Notes: generated by a model not told the origin, from the sequence alone. A stretch of DNA of 64,000 nt from CAVVZJ01 sp963752755 (GCA_963752755.1 CAVVZJ010000022.1:124001-188000), one strand, 5' to 3'. Counted from the first letter of the stretch, positions 48,424 through 58,118 are shown. Numbers and translations: made by a program.

Positions 48424-49859
48424 CGCGATCTCCCCCCGCCGGCTCGCGTCGGCACCACCAGGATGGTCAAGCCCGCCAGCCCCGCTCCGATCGCGGCCCA
48501 GGCGCCGAGGGCCGATACCAGACCGAGAATGGTCCCGTCGGGTAACCAGACCTCGATCGTCCGCCCCAGCGCCACCGCTGCCGTCGCCGCGATCAAACCC
48601 AGGAACGCCGCCGCGAAGACTGCCGCGATCCGGTCCGCCGGCTCGCCGCGCCTCCAGGCAAAGAGGAACCCCGCGACCCCCCACAAAACAGCGAACCCCG
48701 CCGCCGGTCGAATCAGGCCCAGAGTCGTCCGGCTCGCCTCCTCGACCGGCAACGGGATCATTCCCTCGCAAACCGCGACGAGCAATCGAATCGCCAACAT
48801 CACCCCGACGAACCAGACTACCCTCGCGGCCGGTCCCCGCAACGCCAGCCAGGCCCCGATCCCCCATTCCCGAGGCGATTCCCGGACCGGCTCCGCCTCG
48901 ATCTCCGTCCGGGACTTCGGCCGTTCCAGCACCACCTCGACCCGTCGTGAGCCCCCGTTGCTCTCGATCACGACCTCGGCCGACAGGGGTTTCGTCAACG
49001 TCTCGGGCGATTCCACCTCGATCGCGAGATCCGTACTTTCGACTGTTACGAATGGCTTCCCCGCGAACTCCGTCGCCAGCCAGAGCCAGGCTGTCCCGAC
49101 CGGCTCGACCCGGGCCGTCGATCGCAGGAGCCGGTGTCCGACGTTCGCGACCCGCAAGCTCCGTCGCGTCGTGCCACCCCCAGCGGCGCGGATCGTCAAG
49201 CGGCTCGGGTGAACATCCAGCTCGGGACGCGCCGGCCGCGTTGCAGGGATCTGTCCTAGCCAGACGTCGAGCCGCTCGTCATCCGGCGTGCCGGGCGATG
49301 ATTGCGGAGTCAGGTCGTCCCGCCCAGTCGCGGCGAGGAAGGTCGCGAGCCGGCCGGAGGTGAGTTCTTCCCTCAATTCGCCCCAGCGATGGGCGGCCAC
49401 GACGAGGAAGTCATCCCAGTTGCGGCAGGTTGCACCCGACCGGAGCGTGAACGCGAACGGCGACCCGGTCGAAGTCGTTCGCGGCGCCGCCGGGCCCGCG
49501 CCCCGATCCGCCACCACGCGGAGCTGGACCCCGCCGAGCTGGATCACGTCCCCTTCGGCCATGGGACGAGACGTGCCGGGCAAGACGCGCTGGCGATTAA
49601 CGAATGTCCCGGCGGGGCTGTCCAGGTCGCGGATTGTCAGGTCGCCGCCGCGCGATTCCAGTAAGGCCTGACGTGCCGCCATCCGGCGTAATGAGCCCGT
49701 CTCCTGCTCGGCCAGGTCGATCGCCAGCTCGCTCCCCGGCGCATTGCCGAGGACCAGCTCCGGTCCGCTCAACGCGAACCGACGGCCCACGTCGCGCCCG
49801 CGGACCACTTCGAGGGACCAGCCGTTTGTTGCCATGGTTGTCGCGTTCATCGTCGTCAT
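48420..49859 (-). CDS. FHA-domain protein with C-terminal membrane helices
   Basis: About 479 residues. An N-terminal FHA domain (GRDVGRRFALSGPELVLG, RMAARQALLESRGGDLTIRD LDS, GTFVNRQRVLPG, EGDVIQLGGVQLRVV) should bind phosphothreonine peptides; the usual SRxH core is altered to RMAARQA, so binding is uncertain. A middle region has a beta-sandwich-like segment (LTIRAAGGGTTRRSLRVANV), and the C-terminal 130 residues have four to five hydrophobic helices. An alternative TTG at 49871 overlaps the stop of the upstream gene (TTGA). Its own stop overlaps the VWA start, so translation is coupled through the operon. Confidence 0.85.
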   Translation of the reverse strand: MTTMNATTMATNGWSLEVVRGRDVGRRFALSGPELVLGNAPGSELAIDLAEQETGSLRRMAARQALLESRGGDLTIRDLDSPAGTFVNRQRVLPGTSRPMAEGDVIQLGGVQLRVVADRGAGPAAPRTTSTGSPFAFTLRSGATCRNWDDFLVVAAHRWGELREELTSGRLATFLAATGRDDLTPQSSPGTPDDERLDVWLGQIPATRPARPELDVHPSRLTIRAAGGGTTRRSLRVANVGHRLLRSTARVEPVGTAWLWLATEFAGKPFVTVESTDLAIEVESPETLTKPLSAEVVIESNGGSRRVEVVLERPKSRTEIEAEPVRESPREWGIGAWLALRGPAARVVWFVGVMLAIRLLVAVCEGMIPLPVEEASRTTLGLIRPAAGFAVLWGVAGFLFAWRRGEPADRIAAVFAAAFLGLIAATAAVALGRTIEVWLPDGTILGLVSALGAWAAIGAGLAGLTILVVPTRAGGGRSR

Positions 49860-49867
49860 GGAATCTG

Positions 49868-50741
49868 TCAACGCTTCCGGAAGACCAGCAAGGTCCGACC
49901 CAGCTCGATCCGGTCGCCGTCGTTCAGCGGTGCCGACGTGCCGACCGGCTGGCCGTTGAGCCGGGTTCGACCCCGGGGATCGCGGTTGCGGAGGACATAG
50001 CCGTCGGTCGTCGCCTCGATCTCGGCATGCCGACGGGCCACTTCGGGATCGCCGAAAAGGCCGACCTCGATATGTTCATCCAGGCCCAGCGCCGAGACGC
50101 GGCTGCCCAGCAAGTACGCCCGCCCTTCCTGCCGACCGTTGAGGACCTGTACCCACGCCCTCCGCAAGACCTGCTCCACGAGCGCCAGGCAGACGCCGAG
50201 CCCCGCTCCCAGGATCACCATGCCGAGACCCTGGCTCAGGTCGTAGCGGTTGCCAAGCCCCTGGCGCAAGGCTTCGAACAGGAAGCCGCCGAGGAACCCG
50301 CCCAGGCCGCCGCCGAGGAGCCCGTAAACCAGCCGCTGCGCGCGACCGATAGGCCAGCCCCTGGCTCACTCCGATCCCCAGACCCAGGATCGACCACGAG
50401 ACCGCCCGTCCGATCAGGCCGCCCTGAAACCCTCCCAGCACCAGCTCGCCGATCACCAGACCCGCCGCTCCCCCCGCTGCGCCCGCGAGCGCGCCCCAGG
50501 AGGCGTGGCGTGCCAGCTTCAGCAAGGCCCCATCGCGTAAGGGCTCGATGGCGTTGAGGAAGAACCCGAGGGACGCCCCGATCAACGCCCCAGCCAGGGC
50601 GTCGCGCCCGATCAGGCCCTCGACCCGGACCAGTTCCACGTAGAGGTAAAGCCCGAAGACCGCCCCCATCGACCCGGCGAGGGCCAGGTCGTACCCTTGC
50701 CGCATCGAGGCACCCCGGCGTAATCCGGCGATCGCGTCCAT
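49868..50741 (-). CDS. Multi-pass membrane protein with C-terminal FHA domain (frameshifted)
   Basis: About 291 residues after repairing one indel near 50345. The N-terminal 180 residues hold Gly/Ala-rich membrane helices (LALAGSMGAVFGLYLYVELV, ALAGALIGASLGFFLNAIEP, SWGALAGAAGGAAGLVIGEL) with a repeated pattern of glycine-zipper type. The C-terminal cytosolic FHA domain has GRAYLLGSRVSALG, VARRHAEIEATTDGYVLRNR and DPRGRTRLNGQPV, with the arginine and RRHAE core of a binding-competent FHA fold. It starts 15 bases after the Hsp70-VWA stop and ends into the next FHA gene, so it belongs to the same operon. Confidence 0.8.
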
Positions 50742-50756
50742 CGGACCCTCGTTGAC

Positions 50757-52820
50757 TCAGACAATTCGCAACGCGCGCCCGCCTTCGGCGATCACCCGAG
50801 CGATGTGGCCGAACATCTGCACCAGTTCCCCTTGCCGGGCGAAGATCGCCCCCTCATCCGTGTTCGAGAGGCGGCGGAGGTAGTCGCGGTCGGCGTCGCC
50901 CGTGCCGATCGCGACGATCTGGATGCCATCTTCCCGCGTCTCGGCAGCCATCCAGACGGCGTCCTCGGGCGCATCGGGGTAGCCGTCGGTCAGAAGCACG
51001 ACGTAGCGGGCCCGGTCGCGGGATGTGAGCTTTTCGTGGGCCAGCTTCAAGGCATCGGAGAGGTTCGTCGTGCCGTCCGCTTCGAGGCGGGCGATGGCGG
51101 CCTGAAGTCGTCGAGCGTTGTCCGTCGCCTCGGCCTGGAGCGTCACCTGGTCGGAGAAAGCAATCAGGCCGACCTCCGCCGTCGTGAAGTCGCAGCGATC
51201 GAGGAATGCCCGCGCCGCGGCTTTCGCCTCGTCGAGCGGCGGGCCGGCCATGCTGGAGGAGACGTCGATCAAGAGGTAAACCCGTACCGGCTCCGCCGGA
51301 ATGACCGTCTTCGATGCCTCCGGCGGTCGCCCCAGCCACGAGAGGTCGTCCGGCACCGCCTCCACCTGCATCCCCAACGCGTGTCCCGTGTCGCGCTGAC
51401 GGGCCTCGACCTGGACGACGCCGTTGGCATCGTAGGAGAGGCCAACGTCCACCGTCACCTCGGCCTGGGTCGGCCGGATTCCCGAGAAGACATACTTGCC
51501 CAGGATCGAGCAGTCGAGCGGCGTCCGGCTCTCGCCCTGGGTTAAATACACTTCGAGCCGATCGTTGGCTCCTCCGTGGGTGGCATAGAGATAGGCGCGG
51601 GTGTTCTGCGCCGGGATCGGGAGGTTGCGACGGATGATGATGTCGTTGAGATAAGCTGAACCGTCGTCGCTCACGGCGACCGTGCCCAGGCTGTGCGACA
51701 TCACGTCCTGAATCCGCCTCGACCCGCCGCCGATCGTGAACCTCGGCCCGGCCTCACCGATCGCCTCGCCGACCTCCCGCGCCGCCTGGATCGCGGCCCC
51801 GAGGGCGACGACCTCATCGACGTTCACCCCCGCCCTCGGCGGCTGTCCCGACATCCGGGTCACATACTGCCGGACCATCGGCATCCGTGTCGAGCCGCCG
51901 ACGAGCAGGACGCCCCGCAGGTCGCCCCACGCCAGCTTCGCTTCCTCCAGCGCTTCCTCGGTGAGCCGACGAGTCCGATCCATCAAGGGCGAGGTCATCC
52001 CCTCGAACTCGGCGCGAGACAGCTCGAACGATCGCCGCTCGTTGCCGATCTGGAGCGTGATCCGAGTGGCGTTGCGTTCGGACAGGGTCCACTTGGCCTG
52101 TTCGCTGCGGACAAGCACCTCGTTGAGCGCCACCGGGTCCTCCAGCGGGTCGACGCCCGTCTCTGCGGCGAACCGCTCGCCGAGGTAGGTGGCGATCCGG
52201 TCATCCCAGTTCTTGCCGCCGAGGTCGTGGTCGCCCGCGGTGGCGAGTACGGCGATCTGCTCGGGCGTGATCCGGGCGACGGTCACGTCGAACGTGCCGC
52301 CGCCAAGGTCGTAGATCAGGACCGTCTCGTCGGCGTCGGCCTTCTGGAGCCCGTAGGCGAGCGCGGCGGCCGTCGGCTCGTTGATGATCCGGAGCACTTC
52401 GAGCCCGGCGAGTCGGCCGGCCTCGATGGTCGCCTTGCGCTGGGGGTCGGCGAAGTAGGCGGGCACGGTGATGACGGCCTGGGTCATGGGCTGACCCAGC
52501 TTCGTCTCAGCGTCTTCTTTGAGGCGCTTCAGGACGAGCGCCGAGAGATCGGTCGCGGAGTGGTCGCGACCGCGGAAGTGCATCCGGTAGTGGGGGTCGC
52601 CCATGTGGGGCTTGAAGAAGCTGGCGATCTCGGCATCGCCGAGTCGAGCCCATTCCTTTGCCTCCTGGCCGACCGCGGGCGGGTCGGCGCCGAAGTAGAT
52701 CACCGAGGGGGTGACATGGACCCCTTCCCGGTTGGCGATCACTTCCGGGCGCCCGTAGGCGTTGCGGTACGCCACGACGGAGTTCGTCGTCCCCAGGTCG
52801 ATGCCCACGAAGGCGGCCAT
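50757..52820 (-). CDS. Hsp70-VWA fusion protein
   Basis: 687 residues. Residues 1-365 are a complete Hsp70 nucleotide-binding domain: phosphate-1 GIDLGTTNSVV, RIINEPTAAALAYG, phosphate-2 VLIYDLGGGTFDVTV, adenosine motif GVLLVGGSTRMPMV. Residues about 385-490 are a substrate-binding beta-domain (VMSHSLGTVAVSDDGSAYLN, TRAYLYATHGGANDRLEVYL). The helical lid is absent and from about 510 a VWA domain follows, with MIDAS DxSxS in VYLLIDVSSSMAGPP, Thr in DGTTNLSDAL and Asp in VLLTDGYPDAPED. No signal peptide, so cytosolic. ATG 52820 is chosen because GGAGG is nine bases upstream and it forms a TGATG overlap with the upstream zinc-ribbon gene; the frame is open to 52949 but that part is shadow. Confidence 0.94.
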   Translation of the reverse strand: MAAFVGIDLGTTNSVVAYRNAYGRPEVIANREGVHVTPSVIYFGADPPAVGQEAKEWARLGDAEIASFFKPHMGDPHYRMHFRGRDHSATDLSALVLKRLKEDAETKLGQPMTQAVITVPAYFADPQRKATIEAGRLAGLEVLRIINEPTAAALAYGLQKADADETVLIYDLGGGTFDVTVARITPEQIAVLATAGDHDLGGKNWDDRIATYLGERFAAETGVDPLEDPVALNEVLVRSEQAKWTLSERNATRITLQIGNERRSFELSRAEFEGMTSPLMDRTRRLTEEALEEAKLAWGDLRGVLLVGGSTRMPMVRQYVTRMSGQPPRAGVNVDEVVALGAAIQAAREVGEAIGEAGPRFTIGGGSRRIQDVMSHSLGTVAVSDDGSAYLNDIIIRRNLPIPAQNTRAYLYATHGGANDRLEVYLTQGESRTPLDCSILGKYVFSGIRPTQAEVTVDVGLSYDANGVVQVEARQRDTGHALGMQVEAVPDDLSWLGRPPEASKTVIPAEPVRVYLLIDVSSSMAGPPLDEAKAAARAFLDRCDFTTAEVGLIAFSDQVTLQAEATDNARRLQAAIARLEADGTTNLSDALKLAHEKLTSRDRARYVVLLTDGYPDAPEDAVWMAAETREDGIQIVAIGTGDADRDYLRRLSNTDEGAIFARQGELVQMFGHIARVIAEGGRALRIV

Positions 52821-53545
52821 CAGGTCCATCCTCCTCGCGCTCCCGGACCTTCGAAGGCGCCGTTCCAAGGACGTTCCGTAGCCTCGGCCCGCGCCTCGCT
52901 CGCCTCGCCTTCGACACCCTTCGCCGGCAGACTGGCCTTCAACAGCCATGTCGCCACCGTCAAGAACGCGATCCCGACGGCCATGATCGCCAGCCGGTGC
53001 CAGAGATCCTCCATCCGGGTGACGGTGTACCAGAGGGCGAACGGCGGGAAGAGGAAGAACAACATCGCATACATCAAATCCTCAGTGTAAGCGATGTAAA
53101 GTGTCGTGAGGTAGCCGTAGCCGAAGATCGCGATGCCGATCACGGCCAGCACCCCGCCCGCGATCAGGAGGCCGTGGGGCGCCAGCAAAACCACGAGCCC
53201 GAGCACCGCCACCAGAGCCCCGAGACCGATGGCGACCCGTCGAGCAATCTCCTTCAGCTCCGCCTCGCGCTGGCGTCGCGTCTTGCGCGTCTTCGCCGGG
53301 GCGGGACGGACCGGCACGGTCCGATCGGGGTTGGCGGGCCGGCGGGAAAAAGTGGACTCGACCTCGATCGGTTCGGGTTCCGGCAAGGGTTCGGAGAGGG
53401 CGTAACCGGATTCGTCCTCCGGGACACCCGGGACGGGCACGGTCATGACATAGCCGCACTGCCGGCACTTCCCTCGGCGACCGGCCAGGGTATCGGCGAC
53501 CGTCACGGGCTGACCACACGAGTCACATTCAAAACGGATCGGCAT
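52820..53545 (-). CDS. Zinc-ribbon membrane protein
   Basis: 241 residues. The N-terminus has two CxxC pairs (FECDSCGQPVTVADTLAGRR then GKCRQCGYVM), a zinc ribbon common in planctomycete membrane proteins. A Pro/Glu linker follows, then a basic helix (TRKTRRQREAELKEIARRVA) and four hydrophobic helices ending near residue 215. The tail is soluble. ATG 53545 begins the ribbon. Its stop shares one base with the Hsp70-VWA start (TGATG), so the two proteins are probably made in a fixed ratio; a membrane anchor or receptor for the Hsp70 pair is a reasonable guess. Confidence 0.85.
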   Translation of the reverse strand: MPIRFECDSCGQPVTVADTLAGRRGKCRQCGYVMTVPVPGVPEDESGYALSEPLPEPEPIEVESTFSRRPANPDRTVPVRPAPAKTRKTRRQREAELKEIARRVAIGLGALVAVLGLVVLLAPHGLLIAGGVLAVIGIAIFGYGYLTTLYIAYTEDLMYAMLFFLFPPFALWYTVTRMEDLWHRLAIMAVGIAFLTVATWLLKASLPAKGVEGEASEARAEATERPWNGAFEGPGARGGWT

Positions 53546-53565
53546 GCGTTTCGATGCCCCCGTCC

Positions 53566-55239
53566 TCACGACACGCCCAGCACACTCAACGCCTTCGAAC
53601 GCTCCGCCACCTTATCCGCGCTCAGGACCGCCTCCGTCTCGAAGGCCACGTCGATCGCCCCGCCGCCGGTCAGATCCTCGGCGGTGACGACCAGGCGACC
53701 ATCGCGGCTGATGGCGAAGGTGACGCGGATCGGACTGCGAGCAGGCAGGCTCTCCGGGAGGTCGAGCACGGCCGTGCCCACCTCGCTGCTGTCCTCGGGG
53801 ACCGGACTTGACCCTTCGCCGGCCATCACCTTGATCTCGACGCCCTCCTGGTTGTCCACGTCGGTACCAAAGTCGGTGGTGCGCTCCATCGGGACCTCGC
53901 CGTTGCGGGGCAGGAGATAGACGACGACGAATTCCCCTTGCTCGTTGCGGGCGATGACGCCCATGGCCTTTGAGAGCACGTTGACGATCTGCGTACCGAC
54001 CAGCTCCCGGACCGGGCCGGTCAGGGTGTAGCCGGTGGAACGCTCGATCTCGTCGAGGGCCTTTTCCAGCTCGGCCTCGTCAATCCCCTCCAGGTCAAAC
54101 GCCGGCTTCTCCTCGCCTTCCGCCAGGGTCGCCGACTCGGGCGCGGTGATCCGCTGGACCTCGTCGTGCAGGCTTTCACGAAGGCCGAAGAGGGCGGCCC
54201 CCTTGGCGACGGCCTCGTCCGGGTCGTAGATTTCGGGCTCCAGGCCGAACTCGGAGACGATCCGCTCGCGGACCTGCGGCATCCGGGTGGCACCGCCGAC
54301 GAGGATGATCTTGTCGAACGACTCGTGGCCCTTTTCCTTCGCCTCCCTGAGCATGTCGTGGGTGAGCTGGATCGTTCTCTCCAGCAAATGCCAGGTCAGC
54401 TCGTTGAACTTCTCGCGAGTCAGCTCGACGCGGGCCTGCTGGCCGGCGTGGGTGACCCGGAAGGGGACCTTGTCGCGCTGGGTGAGCGTCTTCTTGCCAC
54501 GCTCGGCGTCGAGGAACATGCTGTTGAGGACTTCGGGGTCGTCCATCGGGTCGTCATCGAGGCCGGTCTGCTGCTTGAACTGGTCGGCCAGGTGCATCAC
54601 GATCGCCTCGTCCCAGAGGGCGCCGCCGAGGCGGTGGTCGCCGCCGGTGCAGATGACGCGGATCAAACGGTCCCGGATGGCGATCATCGTGATATCGAAC
54701 GTGCCACCGCCGAGGTCGTAAACCAGGACGGTCTGATCCCCCTTCTGCTCCAGGCCGTAGGCGATCGCGGCGGCGGTTGGCTCGTTGAGGATGGCGCGGA
54801 CGTTCAGGCCGGCGAGGCGGCCGGCGTTGGCGGTCGCCTCACGCTCCGCGGTGCCGAAATAGGCGGGGCAGGTAATGACGACGTCGCTGATCTTGTCGCC
54901 GCCGAGGGCCGCCTCGGCGTCGCCGACGACCTTGCGGAGGATGAAGGAGCTGATCTCCTCGGGGCTGTACGCCTGGCCGTCGTACTCGAAGACGTAATTC
55001 GGGTCGCCCATGTGCTGCTTGATCCGCGAGACGACCCGATCGGGCTCGACCTTGGCGGATTCCTTGGCCGTGTTGCCGACGATGACATTCTCGCCGTCGA
55101 AGAGCACGACGCTGGGCGTGATCCGCTCGCTCTCCTGGTTGGGCACGATCACGGGCTTTCCGTGCTCGTCCACGTAGGCGATCGCCGAATAGGTCGTGCC
55201 GAGGTCGATACCGAAGACGCGCTTCAGGACGTCGCTCAC
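53566..55239 (-). CDS. Hsp70 (DnaK-like) protein lacking the C-terminal lid
   Basis: 557 residues. The ATPase domain is complete: FGIDLGTTYSAIAYVDEHGK, ILNEPTAAAIAYGLEQK, VLVYDLGGGTFDITM and KIILVGGATRMPQVRERI. Between it and the beta substrate-binding domain is an unusual acidic insert of about 60 residues (AEGEEKPAFDLEGIDEAELE, KALDEIERSTGYTLTGPVRE). The beta domain follows (VIARNEQGEFVVVYLLPRNG, VRVTF-like IRVTFAISRDGRLVVTAEDL), and the protein ends without the helical lid or the EEVD/acidic tail. GTG 55239 has GGAGG eight bases upstream. It is the first gene of the seven-gene minus-strand operon, 20 bases before the zinc-ribbon gene. The frame runs open to 57036, but that extension is antisense to the VIT-VWA gene. 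Confidence 0.93.
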   Translation of the reverse strand: MSDVLKRVFGIDLGTTYSAIAYVDEHGKPVIVPNQESERITPSVVLFDGENVIVGNTAKESAKVEPDRVVSRIKQHMGDPNYVFEYDGQAYSPEEISSFILRKVVGDAEAALGGDKISDVVITCPAYFGTAEREATANAGRLAGLNVRAILNEPTAAAIAYGLEQKGDQTVLVYDLGGGTFDITMIAIRDRLIRVICTGGDHRLGGALWDEAIVMHLADQFKQQTGLDDDPMDDPEVLNSMFLDAERGKKTLTQRDKVPFRVTHAGQQARVELTREKFNELTWHLLERTIQLTHDMLREAKEKGHESFDKIILVGGATRMPQVRERIVSEFGLEPEIYDPDEAVAKGAALFGLRESLHDEVQRITAPESATLAEGEEKPAFDLEGIDEAELEKALDEIERSTGYTLTGPVRELVGTQIVNVLSKAMGVIARNEQGEFVVVYLLPRNGEVPMERTTDFGTDVDNQEGVEIKVMAGEGSSPVPEDSSEVGTAVLDLPESLPARSPIRVTFAISRDGRLVVTAEDLTGGGAIDVAFETEAVLSADKVAERSKALSVLGVS

Positions 55240-55698
55240 GTCAAGGGCCTCCACTCCGCGGGACCGAGCCGGCCGGCCCTCCTTGCAACCGGGTCGATCA
55301 GGGGTTCGTCTGGCGATTCTGCGGTTCGTCCTCGAACCATTGTACTGCCGGGCGGCCGGCAAGGCAGGCAGGGACCGCAAGTTGATCCCTGTTCGGGTAG
55401 TTCGGTGGTGGAGAGCGAATCTTGGGTGAAGGACGGCCGGAGTCGGTTTCACCGCAAAGGCACAAAGGAATCGGGAAGAAAGCCTGGCGTTGGCATTTTC
55501 TCTGGGACGGATCGGTCGGCTCGATCGTGATTCCAGCGGGAGTGTCCCCGTCGAACAGGGAGAGGAGCGTTTCCTCCCATCCCAGAACCCGCGCACCACC
55601 CGGATTGACAAGTGAAGAGCCACGGGAACTCCGGAAGGCGCGGGGGCGTCGAAACTCCGGGGGTGTCCGGAATTCGAATGAGCTGAGAGGAGGGGATC
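55240..55698. promoter_or_regulatory. Divergent promoter region of Hsp70 operon and VIT-VWA gene
   Basis: 459 bases between divergent starts with no convincing gene. No CIRCE element (TTAGCACTC and its inverse) is seen. A TTGACA at about 55604 is oriented toward the VIT-VWA gene but lacks an obvious -10 box. The stretch CACCGCAAAGGCACAAAGG near 55450 resembles a dispersed A-rich element often seen between planctomycete genes. Confidence 0.4.
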
Positions 55699-58053
55699 AT
55701 GGTTTCGAGCAGGTGTCGCGTCATCCTGGCCGTCTGCGCCGTGGGATTGGTTGGCTCGAGCGGCCTGGCGCGGGGACAGGGGTTTGTGGTCGATCACAGG
55801 CCGCATGTACCGATCGCGCGTTCGTTCGACGTCCGCGAGGTGAGCGTCGAGTCGCGGGTGAGGGACCAGGTCGCCGAGGTGCAGGTCTCGCAGGTCTTCC
55901 ACAACCCGGGCTCGTTCCAGCTCGAAACGGAATACCTCTTCCCGTTGCCGGAGGAAGGGGCGATCCAGAACTTCGTCTTGATGGTGGATGGCCGCGAGTT
56001 GCCTGGAAAGCTGATGTCGAAGGACGAGGCCCGGCGGATCTACGAGGAGATCGTCCGCCGCAAGAAGGACCCGGCCCTCCTCGAATACATGGGCCGCGGC
56101 CTGATCCGCACCAGCGTCTTCCCGATCCCGCCGGGGGCCGACCGCAAGGTCACGCTCCGTTACACCAAGCTCCTGCCTCGCGATCGTGAGGTCGTTGAGT
56201 TCGCGTACCCGTTCGCGACCCAGAAGTTCACCAGCAAGCCGATCGGCAAGCTCTCGCTCACGACCCGACTCGAATCGAAGGAGCCGATCAAGGCCATCTA
56301 CAGCCCCTCGCACGACGTCGAGATCCGCCGCGACGGCGATCACCGGGCCTCGGTCAAGTACGTTGCCTACGACACCGTCCCGACGTCCGACTTCCGCCTG
56401 GTCTACACCCTCTCCGAGGGGGCGGTCGGGGCGTCGGTCCTGAGCTACCGGCCCAGCGAAGGGGAGGACGGCTACTTCCTCCTGCTCGCCAGCCCCGACG
56501 TCGAGAAGCCCGACGAGAAGCCCGAGCCGAAGTGCGTGATCTTCGCCCTCGACCGATCCGGGTCGATGTCCGGCAAGAAGATCGAGCAGGCCCGCGAGGC
56601 TCTGAAGTTCGTGCTCGACAACCTCCGCGAAGGCGACACCTTCAACATCGTCGCCTACGACGACCGCGTCGAGACCTTCAAGCCCGAGCTTCAGCGCTAC
56701 GACAAGCAATCGCGGGAAGAAGCCCTCCGGTTCGTCGAGAACATCTTCCCCGGCGGCAGCACCAACATCAACGATGCCCTCGAAACCGCCCTCGATCTGA
56801 TCCACGACAACTCTCGGCCCAACTACGTCCTCTTCCTCACCGACGGCCTGCCCACCGCCGGCCAGACCGGCGAGGCGGCCATCGCCGAGAACGCCAAGAA
56901 AGCCAACGACGCCCATGCCCGCCTGTTCGCCTTCGGCGTCGGCTACGACGTCAATGCCCGATTGCTCGACCGCCTCAGCGGCGGCAACGGCGGCACGAGC
57001 GTTTATGTCAAGCCGGACGAGGACATCGAGGCCCACGTCGCGCGGTTCTATCCAGGCTGACCAGCCCCGTCCTGACCGACATCCGGATCGAGTTCGACGG
57101 CACCGACGTCAACCGGGTCTACTCCCCGCGACCTGCCCGACCTCTTCGAAGGCGGCCAGCTCGTCGTCGTCGGACGGTACCGCGACTCCGGCCGGACGAA
57201 GGTCCGCCTCAGCGGTCTGGTCGGCCGCGATCGGCAGCACTTCCACTTCCACGCCGACCTCGCCTCGCCCCATTCCGGCCACCGCGACCAGTACGTCGAA
57301 ACCCTCTGGGCGATCCGCCGCGTCGGCTTCCTGATCGACCAGATCGACCTGCACGGCGCCAGCCGCGAGCTGACCGACGAGCTGGTCGAGCTGAGCAAGA
57401 AGTACGGCATCCTCACTCCCTACACCGCCTTCCTGGCTGATGAAGGGGTCCAGCTCCACGCCCGGGTCCAGAACATCCGCCGCGCCGGCGAGGAACTGGC
57501 ACAGCTCCGGGAGGTCCAGGGGCCGAGCGGCGTCGGGCAGCGTGCCTTCAAGGCCGATCTTCAGAACGCCCAGAATGCGGCCGCCCCCGCAGCCGAGTCT
57601 CGCCTGGCGTACCGGGTCCCCCGCGACTTCGCCATCGCCGATGGCACCGTGGTCACCGGCCCAGGAGCCAATCGTCCGAACGCCGCTGCGAAGGCCGGTC
57701 AGAGTGACGGACGCTTTGGCATCGTGGGCGGCATGGGCGGAATCGGGCGCGGGCCGGCCAGCAATGCCGCCCCCGTCGTCACCCGCGACGCTCAGGGCAA
57801 CGTCCAGGTCGTCGGCAACGTCCGCCGCGTCGGCGGCAAGACCTTCTTCCGCAAGGGGGAACGCTGGGTCGATGCGAGCGTCACCCCGGAGATGGAGGCG
57901 AGGGCGATCACGATCGAGCAGTTCAGCGACGCCTACTTCGACCTCGCCCGCAAGCAGGATGCCGAAAGCAACCAGTACCTCACCTTCGAGGGACCGGTCA
58001 CCGTCAACCTCGGCGGTCAGGTTTACCGGATCGACCGCCCCCGTCAGAATTGA
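55699..58053 (+). CDS. Secreted VIT and VWA domain protein (two frameshifts)
   Basis: About 784 residues, inter-alpha-trypsin-inhibitor-like. Signal peptide VILAVCAVGLVGSSGLARG, then a VIT domain (RSFDVREVSVESRVRDQVAE, VSQVFHNPGSFQLETEYLFP, DEARRIYEEIVRRKKDPALL), a VWA domain with MIDAS in VIFALDRSGSMSGKKI, GGSTNINDAL and LFLTDGLPTAGQ, and a C-terminal region ending in a Gly-rich stretch and FFRKGERWVDASVT. A missing T near 57050 and an extra T near 57128 break the frame; repaired, the sequence runs RLTSPVLTDIRIEFDGTDVN then DLPDLFEGGQLVVVGRYRDS. GAGGAGGGG precedes ATG 55699. It is divergent from the Hsp70 operon and exported, so it may be the surface partner of the system. Confidence 0.9.
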
Positions 58054-58083
58054 TCAATGGCCCCCAATTCTCCCGAAACGTGA

Positions 58084-58118
58084 ACCGCCAGGAGGTCCTC
58101 GGTGGACCTCCTGGCGGT
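58084..58118. terminator. Perfect 15-bp stem hairpin between convergent genes
   Basis: ACCGCCAGGAGGTCC and its exact complement GGACCTCCTGGCGGT enclose a five-base loop TCGGT. It lies 31 bases after the VIT-VWA stop and 40 before the end of the BON gene, a good place for a bidirectional terminator. No strong T-run. Confidence 0.75.

Noticed and set aside
55240..55698. CIRCE/HrcA or sigma-32 control of the Hsp70 operon
   Set aside because: No TTAGCACTC inverted repeat or convincing heat-shock promoter was found in the divergent region.
55240..57036. N-terminal extension of the Hsp70 frame by about 600 codons
   Set aside because: Antisense to the VIT-VWA gene and lacks any domain; the ribosome site at 55239 defines the start.
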